A stretch of 64,000 bases of DNA from Paenibacillus sp. FSL R7-0337 (GCF_037969875.1 NZ_CP150218.1:1-64000), one strand, 5' to 3'; numbered from the stretch's first letter, positions 42,611 through 51,473 are shown. Program-made: numbers and translations. The notes: a model not told the origin generated them from the letters alone.

Positions 42611-43465
42611 ATGAAAAAACTAAGTCTAACTATTATGCTGCTCCTGACCATGGTCACGGCTGCGGCTTGCGGAAGCAACAATACGGACAAGACAGCAACG
42701 GGCGGCAATACCGGGGCTGAACCCACATCTGCTGCTACAGAGGGTGCAGCTTCCGGGGAGCAGAACAGCCTTGAGGCCGTCAAAGCCAGCGGCAAGCTGC
42801 GCATCGGAACCGAAGGAACCTATGCACCGTTCACCTTCCATGATGCAAACGGCAAGCTGACGGGCTTCGATGTCGAGATCGCCGAAGAAGTGACCAAGCG
42901 CCTGGGTGTGAAGCCGGAGTTCATCGAGACACAGTGGGACGGGATTTTTGCCGGGATGGATGCGGGGCGCTTCGATGTGATCTTCAATGAAGTCTCCATT
43001 ACCGATGAGCGTAAAGTGAAATATGATTTCTCCGATCCGTATATTGTCTCCAAGGCTGTGCTGATCGTCCCCGAGGATAATCAGGATATTAAGACCTTCG
43101 CTGATCTCAAGGGTAAAAAAGCCGGCCAGTCGCTCACCAGCAACCTCGGCAAAATCGCCACAGACAACGGTGCTGAGATCGTATCCACCGAGGGCTTCAA
43201 TCAGGCGATTGATCTGCTGACCTCCGGCCGGATCGATGCTACCGTCAATGACGGCTTGTCCTACCTCGACCTGAAGAAGCAGAAGCCGGATTTCAAGATC
43301 AAGAAGGTGGATGAGATTGCCGAAGGCTCGCATAGTGCCGCAGTCTTCCTGAAAGGGAATGACGAGCTGGTGCAGGCGGTGAACGAAGCGCTGACCGCTA
43401 TGAAGAGTGACGGAACCTACCTTAAGATCTCCGAGAAGTATTTTGGCGCTGACGTATCGAAATGA
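42611..43465 (+). CDS. tcyA: Amino-acid (cystine-type) ABC binding lipoprotein
   Basis: This 284-residue family 3 solute-binding protein has a lipoprotein signal ending AAAC (C22), a Thr/Gly-rich linker, and the domain start GKLRIGTEGTYAPFTFHD. TQWDGIFAGMDAGRFDVIFN and GKKAGQSLTSNLGKIA match the cystine-binding TcyA-like group, so cystine is the likeliest ligand; another polar amino acid cannot be excluded. The ATG at 42611 has GAGAGGGGA upstream. The stop overlaps the permease start. Confidence 0.82.
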   Translation: MKKLSLTIMLLLTMVTAAACGSNNTDKTATGGNTGAEPTSAATEGAASGEQNSLEAVKASGKLRIGTEGTYAPFTFHDANGKLTGFDVEIAEEVTKRLGVKPEFIETQWDGIFAGMDAGRFDVIFNEVSITDERKVKYDFSDPYIVSKAVLIVPEDNQDIKTFADLKGKKAGQSLTSNLGKIATDNGAEIVSTEGFNQAIDLLTSGRIDATVNDGLSYLDLKKQKPDFKIKKVDEIAEGSHSAAVFLKGNDELVQAVNEALTAMKSDGTYLKISEKYFGADVSK

Positions 43466-44133
43466 TGGATGACCGCCAAATACAAATATTTCTCGATTCA
43501 CTGCTGCCTCTGTTCAAAGCGGGGGTGGCTTTTACCCTTCCGCTTGCGGTAGTATCCTTTATTCTTGGGCTGCTGCTGGCGGTGGTTACTGCACTTGCCC
43601 GGCTGTCCTCCTTGAGGCTTCCGAGACTGATTGCCCGTTTCTATGTCTGGGTGATCCGGGGAACGCCACTGCTGGTGCAGCTGTTCATTATTTTCTATGG
43701 ACTGCCCGCCGCCGGGATTGTGCTTGATCCGTTCATCGCCGCTGTCATCGGGTTCACGCTAAGTGTCGGGGCCTATTCCTCGGAGATTGTACGGGCTGCT
43801 ATTCTGTCTATCCACAAGGGCCAGTGGGAGGCCGCGTTCTCTGTGGGAATGAGCCGGAAGCAGGCTCTGCGACGGGTGATCTTGCCTCAAGCTGCCCGTG
43901 TATCGGTTCCTCCGTTATCGAATTCTTTTATTAGCCTGGTTAAGGATACCTCGCTTGCGGCCAGTATTACTTATGTCGAGATTTTTAGAAAAGCCCAGCA
44001 GATTGTGGCGACATCCTATGAACCCCTGCTGCTATATTGCGAAGCGGCATTGTTCTATCTGCTGTTCTGCTCCGTATTGTCGGCGCTGCAGAATTATTTG
44101 GAGAAGCGGCTGGACCGGTATTCGGCCAGTTAA
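43462..44133 (+). CDS. tcyB: Amino-acid (cystine-type) ABC permease
   Basis: This 223-residue HisM/GlnP-family permease has five hydrophobic segments and the family motif RGTPLLVQLFIIFYGLP (near 65-82). The EAA-like cytoplasmic loop is AAFSVGMSRKQALRRVILPQ. It starts by ATGATG overlap with the binding-protein gene and is followed after 18 bases by the ATPase gene. Confidence 0.85.
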   Translation: MMDDRQIQIFLDSLLPLFKAGVAFTLPLAVVSFILGLLLAVVTALARLSSLRLPRLIARFYVWVIRGTPLLVQLFIIFYGLPAAGIVLDPFIAAVIGFTLSVGAYSSEIVRAAILSIHKGQWEAAFSVGMSRKQALRRVILPQAARVSVPPLSNSFISLVKDTSLAASITYVEIFRKAQQIVATSYEPLLLYCEAALFYLLFCSVLSALQNYLEKRLDRYSAS

Positions 44134-44151
44134 GGTTAAGGAGGCACAGGC

Positions 44152-44910
44152 ATGATTGAAATACGCGATTTACATAAGTCCTTCGGGCCGCTGGAAGTGC
44201 TAAAAGGTGTGGATATCACCGTTGAACACGGCCAGGTAATGGTCATCATCGGACCTTCCGGCTCCGGAAAAACCACACTGCTGCGCTGCTTCAACCTGCT
44301 GGAGACCCCCGACAAGGGCAGTCTTATGCTGAACACGATTAAGCTGGATTTCACCCCGGGCGCCAAAATTCCACAGCGTACCGTACTGTCCCTGCGCCAG
44401 CAGACAGGAATGGTATTCCAGTCTTATAATCTGTTCCCGCATATGACGGCGATCGGCAATGTGATGGAGGGACAGGTCACGGTGCAAAAGCGTTCTAAGG
44501 AAGAAGCGCGCAGCAAAGCGCTGGCCCTGCTGGACAAGGTGGGTCTGGCAGACAAGGCAGATGCGTATCCGCATCAGCTGTCCGGCGGCCAACAGCAGCG
44601 TGTAGCGATAGCCCGCGCCATGGCGGCCTCGCCGGAGGTGCTGCTATTCGATGAGCCGACCTCGGCGCTTGACCCTGAGCTGGTCGGCGAGGTGCTGAAG
44701 GTTATCAAGCAGCTGGCCCGGGAAGGAATGACAATGGTCATCGTCACCCATGAGATGAAATTCGCGGCCGATGTGGCCGACCGGATCATCCTGATGGACA
44801 ACGGAGTTATTCTGGAGCAGGGAACCCCCCGGGAGGTGCTGGAGGAGACGAAGAACCCGCGCGCCCTGCAATTCCTCAACCGGTTGAGCGGGTCAAATTC
44901 CCTCATTTAG
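44152..44910 (+). CDS. tcyC: Amino-acid (cystine-type) ABC ATPase
   Basis: This 252-residue ATPase of the polar amino-acid uptake family has Walker [11 protein letters not shown]-loop [13 protein letters not shown], signature LSGGQQQR, Walker [13 protein letters not shown] and switch [15 protein letters not shown]. The RBS AAGGAGG precedes the ATG. Its last 8 bases overlap the end of the convergent sigma-partner gene, so no terminator fits between them. Confidence 0.87.
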   Translation: MIEIRDLHKSFGPLEVLKGVDITVEHGQVMVIIGPSGSGKTTLLRCFNLLETPDKGSLMLNTIKLDFTPGAKIPQRTVLSLRQQTGMVFQSYNLFPHMTAIGNVMEGQVTVQKRSKEEARSKALALLDKVGLADKADAYPHQLSGGQQQRVAIARAMAASPEVLLFDEPTSALDPELVGEVLKVIKQLAREGMTMVIVTHEMKFAADVADRIILMDNGVILEQGTPREVLEETKNPRALQFLNRLSGSNSLI

Positions 44911-45547
44911 AAACTAATTTGCCTGTGTATGTGATGTGATCTTGTGAAAGGACCTGAATCGAGCTGCTGCCCAGCTTGGTGCTACCCTTGAAGGCTGTAA
45001 TCTCCAGACTGCTGTCAGAGACAGTGTATTGAATGGATTTATCAGTTGGAGGAGACCAGTAGACCGTATCCCCGGGCTTAACAATGGCTTTGGTGTTCGA
45101 AAGGATCACCTTTCCGTCGGCCGGATTCCACAACAGCAGCTGGCCCTCAGTGGCCCGTACCTCAATGGTATCTGCACCTTCAGCAGCAAGCTTGATCGGG
45201 AAGCCGGGCACACTGCTCATATATAACGAGTACTGGCCGAGCGGAAATTCGACACCCGGCTGAACCACTACCGGGACGCCGTCTGCTGCATAAGCTGTCA
45301 CCATGAACCCGCTGTAAAGGGGAGAAGGGGTGGCAGGATCACCCCTGTTCACAAGGAGGGGTCCTAGGGTGGCGATTAAGAGGATGATCACACAGGAGAG
45401 CACAGTGGTCATTATTTTTCTGCGAAATGTCCAAGCTGAGGTCTTTGACGTACCGGAATGAATTGTGGCACTGCGGATAATGGATTGTTTAAAAGCTTCG
45501 TCAGCCTTGATACCGTCCATCCCGTTCACATACTTATCCTTCATCAT
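44903..45547 (-). CDS. Single-pass membrane protein, probable anti-sigma partner
   Basis: This 214-residue protein has a cytoplasmic N terminus of about 43 residues, one membrane helix (about 46-67, [17 protein letters not shown]) and an extracellular strand-rich domain of about 145 residues. This layout, and the start inside the 3' end of an ECF sigma gene (14-base overlap, GGAGG at nine bases), suggest an anti-sigma factor or sensor. No zinc-type HxxxCxxC motif is present. The call is based on position and topology, not family recognition. Confidence 0.6.
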   Translation of the reverse strand: MMKDKYVNGMDGIKADEAFKQSIIRSATIHSGTSKTSAWTFRRKIMTTVLSCVIILLIATLGPLLVNRGDPATPSPLYSGFMVTAYAADGVPVVVQPGVEFPLGQYSLYMSSVPGFPIKLAAEGADTIEVRATEGQLLLWNPADGKVILSNTKAIVKPGDTVYWSPPTDKSIQYTVSDSSLEITAFKGSTKLGSSSIQVLSQDHITYTGKLVSK

Positions 45548-46039
45548 GGTCGAAATCCTCCATTAGTTTAGTCTTCAACAGCTCCTTAGCCCGCTTAAGC
45601 TGAGTGCGGACCGTATTCTCATTGATGCCCAGGAGCTGCGCAATTTCTGCTGTTTTGTAGCCCTCATAATAATAGAGATGTATGACGATCCGATATTTTC
45701 GGGGAAGCATCAGCACATAGGATAGGATTTCCAGATCTTCTGCCGGTTCATTAGGAAAGGTACTTCTTCATAGGGGCGGAACCGTTTTCGCCACGGGCTG
45801 CGGATGACATCCCTGCACGTATTAATTGTTACTCTTATGAACCATGCCTTCTCATGCTCCGGGCTGTTAAAGATACGCTGGTGCTTGAAAAACTTAATGT
45901 ATACCTCCTGGCACACATCCTGAGCATCCGCCAGATTACCGAGATGAGCAAGGGCTAAGCGCAGGATCATATCGGTATATTGGTTGACTGTAGTTGTTAA
46001 GCTGTCAGGTTCATTCATAAGGTTGTCGTTATTCCCCAT
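45534..46039 (-). pseudogene. ECF-type RNA polymerase sigma factor, frameshifted
   Basis: Two minus-strand frames together make a 168-residue sigma factor. Region 2 lies in the first (NQYTDMILRLALAHLGNLAD, AQDVCQEVYIKFFKHQ). Region 4 is in the second (LMLPRKYRIVIHLYYYEGYK, AEIAQLLGINENTVRTQLKR). Between them the first frame runs out as LMNRQKIWKSYPMC; shifting by one base restores PFPNEPAEDLEILSYV, so one C (minus strand, near 45754) is missing. The span is 506 bp, one short of a multiple of three. The start ATG at 46039 has GGAGG six bases upstream. The downstream membrane partner is intact. It is either a recent inactivation or a sequencing error. Confidence 0.82.
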
Positions 46040-46118
46040 CATCCGCCTCCATTCACTACTAACACGTATGGTAAAGGGAGAATCTTTCATCTCACAATAA
46101 GCCTACGTATTTCCTGGC

Positions 46119-46167
46119 AAAAAAACAAGGCTGCCCCTAGCCGTAACGGCTTCCGGGACAGCCTTGT
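46119..46167 (-). terminator. Terminator after the SLH-protein gene
   Basis: Minus-strand stem CAAGGCTG...CAGCCTTG with inner GAAGCCGT/ACGGCT pairing, followed by a seven-T run. It lies 45 bases past the SLH gene stop. Confidence 0.8.
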
Positions 46168-46212
46168 ATCTATCATACGCGGGGGAACGGTATGAACAAC
46201 TCCAACTTTCCT

Positions 46213-46887
46213 TTACTTCTGTGTGCCGCCATCGCTAACGGACTTCAGATAGTCCAGCGTGTTGTACAGCATAACTGCTGCTTCAGCGCGGGTAATCGTG
46301 CTCTTCGGATTGAACTTGCCGCTGGCATCGAGGGCAGTGATCTTGTATTTCAGCGCCCGCTGAATGCTGCCCTGGTAGGAAGGGTCCAGCGCGTCTGCGT
46401 CTGCAAGCGTAGCCGGGACGAGATTGATCATCGGCAGGTTGCCGGCCTTCTCCACAGCTTGAACCAGCATACTGGTATACAGCTCTTTAGAAATCGGCTT
46501 TGCCGGATCGATATTGGCCGGGATATTCACACCATTATAGTGCGCATTGATGAAGGCTTCCGCGTACCAGGCATTGTCCTTTACTTTGGAGAAAATAGCA
46601 CTGGCCTGGGGAGCCTTATTGAAATCAATTGCGGCCAGGCTAAGCTGCAGACCACCGGAGATGAACTGTACACCTTGTGCAGTCGATACTATGGCTCCGG
46701 GAAGAAACTGTGTGTCTGATATTCCTTTGATTCGTCCTTGCTCCTTTAGTGTATCTATTTTATTCTTGCCGCTTATACTGCCGATATCCTTGAAGCTGCT
46801 GCCTGCTGCAAACATCTGCCCGGCCAGCGAGAAGGAGAGAAGGGTGGCTGCGGTTATAGCTGCGATAGTGTATTTTCTCATAAACAT
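46213..46887 (-). CDS. SLH-domain surface protein
   Basis: This 224-residue exported protein has a Sec signal peptide cleaved near AGQMFAAG (about residue 28). It contains S-layer homology-type segments: SSFKDIGS...KNKIDTLKEQGRI with GISDTQFLPGA, a middle unit (DNAWYAEAFINAHYNGVNIP) and a C-terminal unit with FNPKSTITRAEAAVMLYNTL, the most typical SLH motif. SLH domains anchor proteins to pyruvylated wall polymers. It has no extra catalytic domain. RBS GAGGTGG precedes the ATG. Confidence 0.82.
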   Translation of the reverse strand: MFMRKYTIAAITAATLLSFSLAGQMFAAGSSFKDIGSISGKNKIDTLKEQGRIKGISDTQFLPGAIVSTAQGVQFISGGLQLSLAAIDFNKAPQASAIFSKVKDNAWYAEAFINAHYNGVNIPANIDPAKPISKELYTSMLVQAVEKAGNLPMINLVPATLADADALDPSYQGSIQRALKYKITALDASGKFNPKSTITRAEAAVMLYNTLDYLKSVSDGGTQK

Positions 46888-46972
46888 CTGAATTCCACCT
46901 CTATTATAGGTTGGGCCGCTTGGCCTGTATCAACTCCCTTGACGGCATAAGGTTAGAAAAGGTTGCAGCGCT

Positions 46973-47548
46973 CTACATCATTTCCTGAAACAGCAGATTG
47001 CGGTAGGGGTACCGGCTGAATCTGGTCTTGAACAGCAGCGCGATTCCGCTTTCTTCAATCGTTACAGATTTCAGTGACGTTGTTCTCACCAGACTGCGGA
47101 CCATCGCCCTTACCGCCCGGTTATCCTTACGCCGGATGGCGGCAGCCATAGCTTCCGCGAAGCTCCGGTTAACCGCAAGCTCGCGGTACAGCGGGAGGAT
47201 GGAACGCGCTATGCAGCGGTGAGCGTCTGTATTGAAGGTGAACTGAACGGTTCCAGGCGGAATCGTCGTTCCATTGGTATAGAAGGCAACCGGCAGCGGA
47301 AAAGGGAAAGAGATAAAATATCCGATCCCGTTCGTTCCGTAATTCTCCGCGTCAGCAAGCGCAGGGATACTGTGGAGCAAGCTGCCCATCAGGTCCAGGT
47401 CGGCAGTGACAACTGCAGTTGTCCATTGCCCTGCATAACTGCGGTTTCCGGCAATTTTCCGGTAGAACGGCAGCATGGCCGCAGCTACGCTGCGCAGTAC
47501 ACGGGCTGTTACAAGCCGCTGCGTCTGCTTAGGTTGTACTTTCGCCAT
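46973..47548 (-). CDS. Unknown protein with internal duplication, 191 aa
   Basis: This basic protein consists of two related halves. Residues 17-60 and 113-152 share the pattern LPxYRxxAxNRSxA (MLPFYRKIAGNRSYAG and ILPLYRELAVNRSFAE), each followed by a segment with GIGYFIS or GIALLFK. No signal or membrane segment was seen. I chose the ATG at 47548, with GAGGA eight bases upstream. I do not recognise the family; the repeated unit and basic character would fit a structural, perhaps spore-associated, protein, but that is speculation. Confidence 0.6.
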   Translation of the reverse strand: MAKVQPKQTQRLVTARVLRSVAAAMLPFYRKIAGNRSYAGQWTTAVVTADLDLMGSLLHSIPALADAENYGTNGIGYFISFPFPLPVAFYTNGTTIPPGTVQFTFNTDAHRCIARSILPLYRELAVNRSFAEAMAAAIRRKDNRAVRAMVRSLVRTTSLKSVTIEESGIALLFKTRFSRYPYRNLLFQEMM

Positions 47549-47746
47549 CCGGATCATCCTCACTTTGTACAGATTCTTTCCAAGTATAAGCACCTACAGG
47601 TTACATTTGATCTTGATATAGAGTATGGGGATAGCGCGCACTTCGGAATGGGCGGACCCGGTTTCGGCAGAAATATTATCTGTGTGCGGAGCGGCAGAGG
47701 GGGCTATTGCGGGCAAGTGATGTTATACTGGTGTCAGGACTTTTCT

Positions 47747-47775
47747 TTGACGGGCAAGTTTGTTATGCTTATATC
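47747..47775 (+). promoter_or_regulatory. Probable promoter of fur
   Basis: TTGACG (47747-47752) and TATATC (47770-47775) are 17 bases apart, 60 bases before the fur start. No clear Fur box (7-1-7 type) was seen at this promoter. Confidence 0.45.
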
Positions 47776-47834
47776 GTAACGATTACTAATTATTCTGCGG
47801 GAATTGTTCTGCTTCCGGAAAGGTGGGAACCCGG

Positions 47835-48308
47835 GTGAACCGAGTGGCAAATATCAGCCAGCAGTTTGCGGCTCATAATTATAAGCTTACACCACAGCGT
47901 GAGGCGATAGTGAGAGTGCTGCTGGATAATGAGAAGGATCATCTAAGCGTGGAAGAGGTATATATGCTGGTCAAGCGCAGTTACCCGCATTTGGGGCTGG
48001 CGACGGTCTACCGTACCTTGGAGCTGCTGTGTGAACTTCATATTGTGCAAAAAATGAATTTCGGCGACGGCGTCGCCCGTTATGATCTGCGCGACGACGA
48101 CCATATGCATATGCATCATCACCTGATCTGCAATGTATGCGGTAAGCTGGAAGAGATCAAGGATGATTGGCTGTTGGAGCTGGAGGCGCGGGTAGCCCGT
48201 GAATATGGCTTCAGTGTGACCGATCACCGTCTCGATTTCAAAGGCACCTATAATAGCTGTCAAAAGAACGGCTGCAAGGGCGACAAGGACTGCCGCGCCG
48301 TCTCATAA
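47835..48308 (+). CDS. fur: Ferric uptake regulator Fur
   Basis: This 157-residue metalloregulator is very close to B. subtilis Fur in its motifs: YKLTPQREAIVRVLLDNE, HLSVEEVYMLVK, LATVYRTLELL (DNA-binding helix) and KMNFGDGVARYDLR. HMHMHHHLICNVC holds the metal-site histidines and the first zinc CxxC, and CQKNGCKGDKDC holds the C-terminal cysteines. With iron bound it represses iron-uptake genes. Start at GTG 47835 with AAAGGTGG upstream. No iron-uptake genes are in this window. Confidence 0.92.
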   Translation: MNRVANISQQFAAHNYKLTPQREAIVRVLLDNEKDHLSVEEVYMLVKRSYPHLGLATVYRTLELLCELHIVQKMNFGDGVARYDLRDDDHMHMHHHLICNVCGKLEEIKDDWLLELEARVAREYGFSVTDHRLDFKGTYNSCQKNGCKGDKDCRAVS

Positions 48309-48326
48309 GCACATCTGCAACACGCA

Positions 48327-48361
48327 GAAGGCGCAGGGCTGAAGTTCAGCCTGCGCCTTCT
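48327..48361 (+). terminator. Strong terminator after fur
   Basis: Near-perfect 16-bp stem (GAAGGCGCAGGGCTGAA at 48327-48343 and its partner at 48345-48360) followed by TT. The T tail is short, but the dispersed repeat starts immediately beyond. Confidence 0.75.
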
Positions 48362-48364
48362 TGC

Positions 48365-48465
48365 AAATATAAGAAGTTATATGTTTCACACTATAACTTA
48401 TCCTTCTATTTCTCGCTGAAACGGCTATGCCGTCCCTAAAAGGACGGCATAGCCGTTTCCACTTG
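48365..48465 (+). repeat. Dispersed intergenic hairpin repeat, copy C
   Basis: The best-preserved copy of the element seen also at 8587 and 18261. It has the AAATATAAGAAG lead, the common core, and then a perfect 17-bp hairpin (AAACGGCTATGCCGTCC at 48419-48435, 6-base loop, complement to 48458) closing CCACTTG. It sits between the fur terminator and the 3' end of the convergent AIM24-like gene. Confidence 0.9.
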
Positions 48466-48493
48466 TGTATGCGTAATCTGCGAAATGCCGCTG

Positions 48494-49174
48494 CTAGGAG
48501 CGGTTCGGCACGAAGGATTTGATCCAGGTTCCGAAGCTGCCGGGATTGCGGGTCTGAACCAGGATCACCCCTTCGCCGCGGAACCGGCAGACCAGGGCCT
48601 CGCCGCTGGTTAAGCTGTTCAGCCAGCCGGAGGCTGCTTTTTCCACCTTGTAATTCATATAGTCCGGCCAAGCTACAAGGTGTCCGTTATCGATGATCAT
48701 CTCTTCGCCCGGTCCGAGGTTAATAGCGTGAATCGCTCCGAAGGAGGAGAGGAAGACGGTGCCCCTGCCGCTGATTTCGAGAATGAAGAAGCCTTCGCCG
48801 GAGAACAGGCCGCGGGTCAGATTCTGCATCTTGGTATTGACCTGAATGCCTTGGGTTCCCGCCAGGAAGCCGTCTTTCTGAACAATCAGCTTGTACGACC
48901 CGTCCAGCTCAATGGCCTGCACATCCCCGATGGAACCGGGTGAGAGCAGCACCTCACTCTGTCCGCGCGTGGCGGTCAGCTCCTGGAAGAAGAATTTCTC
49001 CCCGCTCAGCATACGGCCCAGGCCGCGCATAATTCCGCCGTCCACGGTGCCCCGCAGCTCCACGTTCGGTGACATGGCGACCATCGCCCCCATCTCCGCC
49101 TTGACGCTCTCGCCCGGCTCCAGCAGGACCTTCAGCATGGCGAAGGCGCCGTCATACAGCACATCATATTTCAT
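48494..49174 (-). CDS. AIM24 / TIGR00266-like protein
   Basis: This 226-residue protein is built of Gly-rich beta strands typical of the TIGR00266/AIM24 family: LLEPGESVKAEMGAMVAMSP, GGIMRGLGRMLSGEKFFF, LSPGSIGDVQAIEL, GEGFFILEISGRGTVFLSSF and GPGEEMIIDNGHLVAW. The family forms a beta-prism fold; its bacterial function is not established. ATG at 49174 follows GAGGAGGAG. It is monocistronic. Confidence 0.88.
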   Translation of the reverse strand: MKYDVLYDGAFAMLKVLLEPGESVKAEMGAMVAMSPNVELRGTVDGGIMRGLGRMLSGEKFFFQELTATRGQSEVLLSPGSIGDVQAIELDGSYKLIVQKDGFLAGTQGIQVNTKMQNLTRGLFSGEGFFILEISGRGTVFLSSFGAIHAINLGPGEEMIIDNGHLVAWPDYMNYKVEKAASGWLNSLTSGEALVCRFRGEGVILVQTRNPGSFGTWIKSFVPNRS

Positions 49175-49354
49175 ATAGTACTCCTCCTCATTCTTGCGGT
49201 TATTTGTTATGATCACAGGTATGTATCTTGCTCTTCAAGGATACTGTACCAGGTAGTCTAACTGCAAGCTGCGCAAGGACCAGATTAATGTGATAGAATG
49301 GAAAAGACAGTGCAAACGCACTGAATATATAACTGACAAGGAGTGTTACCGCTT

Positions 49355-49570
49355 ATGGCACGAACAAGAACGCAGAAGGCGCTGCTTAAGGCAGAGCGCT
49401 CAGGCACATGGGTTGCAGAAAGAAACCGCAGACTCAACCAGGATTACGGGGCTATCTCTCAGCATGTCAGAGTTACACCCGGCAAACGCGAGCAACTCCA
49501 TAAGGTCAAACACAAGGAGCGGATCTTCCATGATGGCGCTCCTTTTGCATGCCTGGGCATAACTGCTTAA
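49355..49570 (+). CDS. Small basic protein, 71 aa
   Basis: An ATG at 49355 with AAGGAG 11 bases upstream opens a 71-codon frame. The protein is rich in Arg/Lys (MARTRTQKALLKAERSG, TPGKREQLHKVKHKERIF) and has a short apolar end (GAPFACLGITA). It has no signal or membrane segment, and the composition suggests nucleic-acid binding. I recognise no named family. It ends 3 bases before the end of the convergent AraC gene. Confidence 0.6.
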   Translation: MARTRTQKALLKAERSGTWVAERNRRLNQDYGAISQHVRVTPGKREQLHKVKHKERIFHDGAPFACLGITA

Positions 49571-49573
49571 TGC

Positions 49574-50392
49574 TTAAACCTGTGCCCTGCTATGAATACG
49601 GTACTCCTTGGGCGACATGCCGAACCGGCTGCGGAAAATCCGGTGGAAATAGGTATAGTTCGCAAATCCGCAGGTCTCGGAGACATGCTCCAGCGGCATG
49701 GGGCTGAACGTAATCTTTTCCCGAGCCATATCCAGCCGTACATCATTTACATATTTGACAATCGTGGTGCCGAAAGCTTCCTTGAACAGATGAACTGCCC
49801 GGGAGACCGAGATATCTACATGTGCAGCCACATCCTCCAGCCGGAAGGCGTAAGAGGCATGCTCTTCAACGTACTGCTTCATCCGGTAAGCCAGATAAGC
49901 CTTCGGTGAGATCGCGGGCTGATCAATCATCAGCCGGTCAATTTCCATACATAGAATCTGCAGATAACAAGAGGAGATGTCCGGTGAGGAGTCCGACAAG
50001 CGGCGCTGCTCCAGCACAAGCTGGCGGAAGAGGCCGAGAATATGATCGCTCATCGGCAGACGGAGCACCGCCGGACGCTGCTTGCGTCCCCACCATTCTT
50101 CAATCCATGGGCCGCTGCAAAAGATATGATAGTCGCCGCTCTCGATCCTCGGCTTGCCGACGGGATAGACTTCCTTGTCGATACTCAGATAGTAGGGGTC
50201 ATCCGGTGCGAACAGCATGAGATCGCCGCTCTCAACGGTCGTAATGGCTCCGTTCTCCCTGGTGCGGCTGCGGCCTTCGGTCTGGAGCCGCAGCAGATAA
50301 TACTGTACGCCCTCGCTGCGTGACATATGAAACGGTTTGCGGTGGAAGGAGAATCCGGCGGATAGAATGTGGCAAGCGGCAGATGTGGTCAT
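49574..50392 (-). CDS. AraC-family transcriptional regulator
   Basis: This 272-residue regulator has an N-terminal cupin sensor (FHRKPFHMSRSEGVQYYLLR, GDLMLFAPDDPYYLS) and two C-terminal helix-turn-helix motifs (FRLEDVAAHVDISVSRAVHL and VSETCGFANYTYFHRIFRS followed by FGMSPKEYR). It is divergent from the oxidoreductase/isomerase operon at 50706 across a 313-base AT-rich gap, so it probably activates that operon in response to its sugar. RBS GGAGGG precedes the ATG. Confidence 0.9.
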   Translation of the reverse strand: MTTSAACHILSAGFSFHRKPFHMSRSEGVQYYLLRLQTEGRSRTRENGAITTVESGDLMLFAPDDPYYLSIDKEVYPVGKPRIESGDYHIFCSGPWIEEWWGRKQRPAVLRLPMSDHILGLFRQLVLEQRRLSDSSPDISSCYLQILCMEIDRLMIDQPAISPKAYLAYRMKQYVEEHASYAFRLEDVAAHVDISVSRAVHLFKEAFGTTIVKYVNDVRLDMAREKITFSPMPLEHVSETCGFANYTYFHRIFRSRFGMSPKEYRIHSRAQV

Positions 50393-50705
50393 GAGTCCCT
50401 CCTAAGTCTAATAAATGATAAGCAGATTGTTCATGTTTTAATCATATTATTCATTTTATTATATACGCTTTCATATTACCATGTACCTAAGTGAAAAACA
50501 TAAAAATGATGTGGAGAAGGCCGTATTGCGGCGCTAATTGCTATATTTACAAACTCTGGAAGCAGTGGATGAAACCAATAGAACGTGACGTTCTCCAATG
50601 TTTACAGCCCGTTTGTTCAGGTGATGCATTTCAGGGAAGGCAACCGGAAGTGTGGCGGCAGCAAGAACAGGATATCTCCGGATCACATAAGGAGTGGGAA
50701 TAATA
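50393..50705. other. Divergent control region of the AraC gene and sugar operon
   Basis: No gene was seen in these 313 bases. The left half is very AT-rich. Minus-strand TGAAAGCGTATA (near 50462-50473) matches the left and central part of a CcpA cre box but lacks the final CA. A perfect 15-base inverted repeat AGAACGT-G-ACGTTCT lies at 50580-50594, 112 bases before the operon start, and is the best operator candidate. Confidence 0.5.
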
Positions 50706-51473
50706 ATGCTTAAGGTTGGACTACAGCTGTACACACTAAGAGAAGAACTGGAACAGGATTTCGAGGGGACTATACGTAAGGTAGCCGAGCTGGGCTACAG
50801 CGGTGTGGAGTTCTTCCACTATTTCGGCCGTACGGCCGGGCAGGTGAAGGCGCTGCTTGAAGAGACAGGGCTTGTTGCTGTCGGAGCGCACCGCCCGTAC
50901 GAAGCGATGCTGAATGATACAGAGCAGGAGATCACTTTCAATCTGGAGATCGGCAACCGTAATCTGATCGTGCCTTATCTGTCAGAAGAACAACGGAACT
51001 GGCCGGAGGTAGCGGCAGGTCTGCGGACCATCGGCGAGAAGTGCCAGGCTGCCGGTGCTGTTCTGTCTTATCATAATCATGATTTTGAATTCACGGAGAA
51101 GGTTGACGGCCAGCCAGCCTTTGATTATCTGTTCGAAGCGGTGCCTGCTGAGCAGCTTCAAGTGGAGATGGATACATGCTGGGTGTATTACGGCGGATAT
51201 GATCCGGCAGAATATATCCGTAAGTACGCAGGACGCCTGCCGATCATCCACCTCAAGGATCTGAAGAAGAAAGAAGACGGCTCACCGGAGACCGTAGTAC
51301 TCGGCGAAGGTGAAGTGGATCTGGCTGCGATCATTGAAGCAGCAGCTGCGGCTGGTGTGGAATGGGCAGTGGTAGAGCAGGACTTCTGCAGCCGCTCGCC
51401 GCTTGGTAGTGTGGCTGACAGCTTGAACTGGATCAAAACATATGAGAATCAAGGAGGAAGTATTCATGTCTAA
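50706..51473 (+). CDS. TIM-barrel sugar isomerase/epimerase-like protein 1
   Basis: This 255-residue AP-endonuclease-2-like (xylose isomerase-like) barrel has metal-ligand motifs SYHNHDFEF, QVEMDTCWVYYGG (E/D), IIHLKDL and a late VEQD. Members isomerise, epimerise or eliminate on keto-sugars with a divalent metal. The ATG at 50706 has AAGGAG 11 bases upstream. It opens a four- or five-gene operon and overlaps the next gene by 8 bases. The substrate is unknown. Confidence 0.85.
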   Translation: MLKVGLQLYTLREELEQDFEGTIRKVAELGYSGVEFFHYFGRTAGQVKALLEETGLVAVGAHRPYEAMLNDTEQEITFNLEIGNRNLIVPYLSEEQRNWPEVAAGLRTIGEKCQAAGAVLSYHNHDFEFTEKVDGQPAFDYLFEAVPAEQLQVEMDTCWVYYGGYDPAEYIRKYAGRLPIIHLKDLKKKEDGSPETVVLGEGEVDLAAIIEAAAAAGVEWAVVEQDFCSRSPLGSVADSLNWIKTYENQGGSIHV

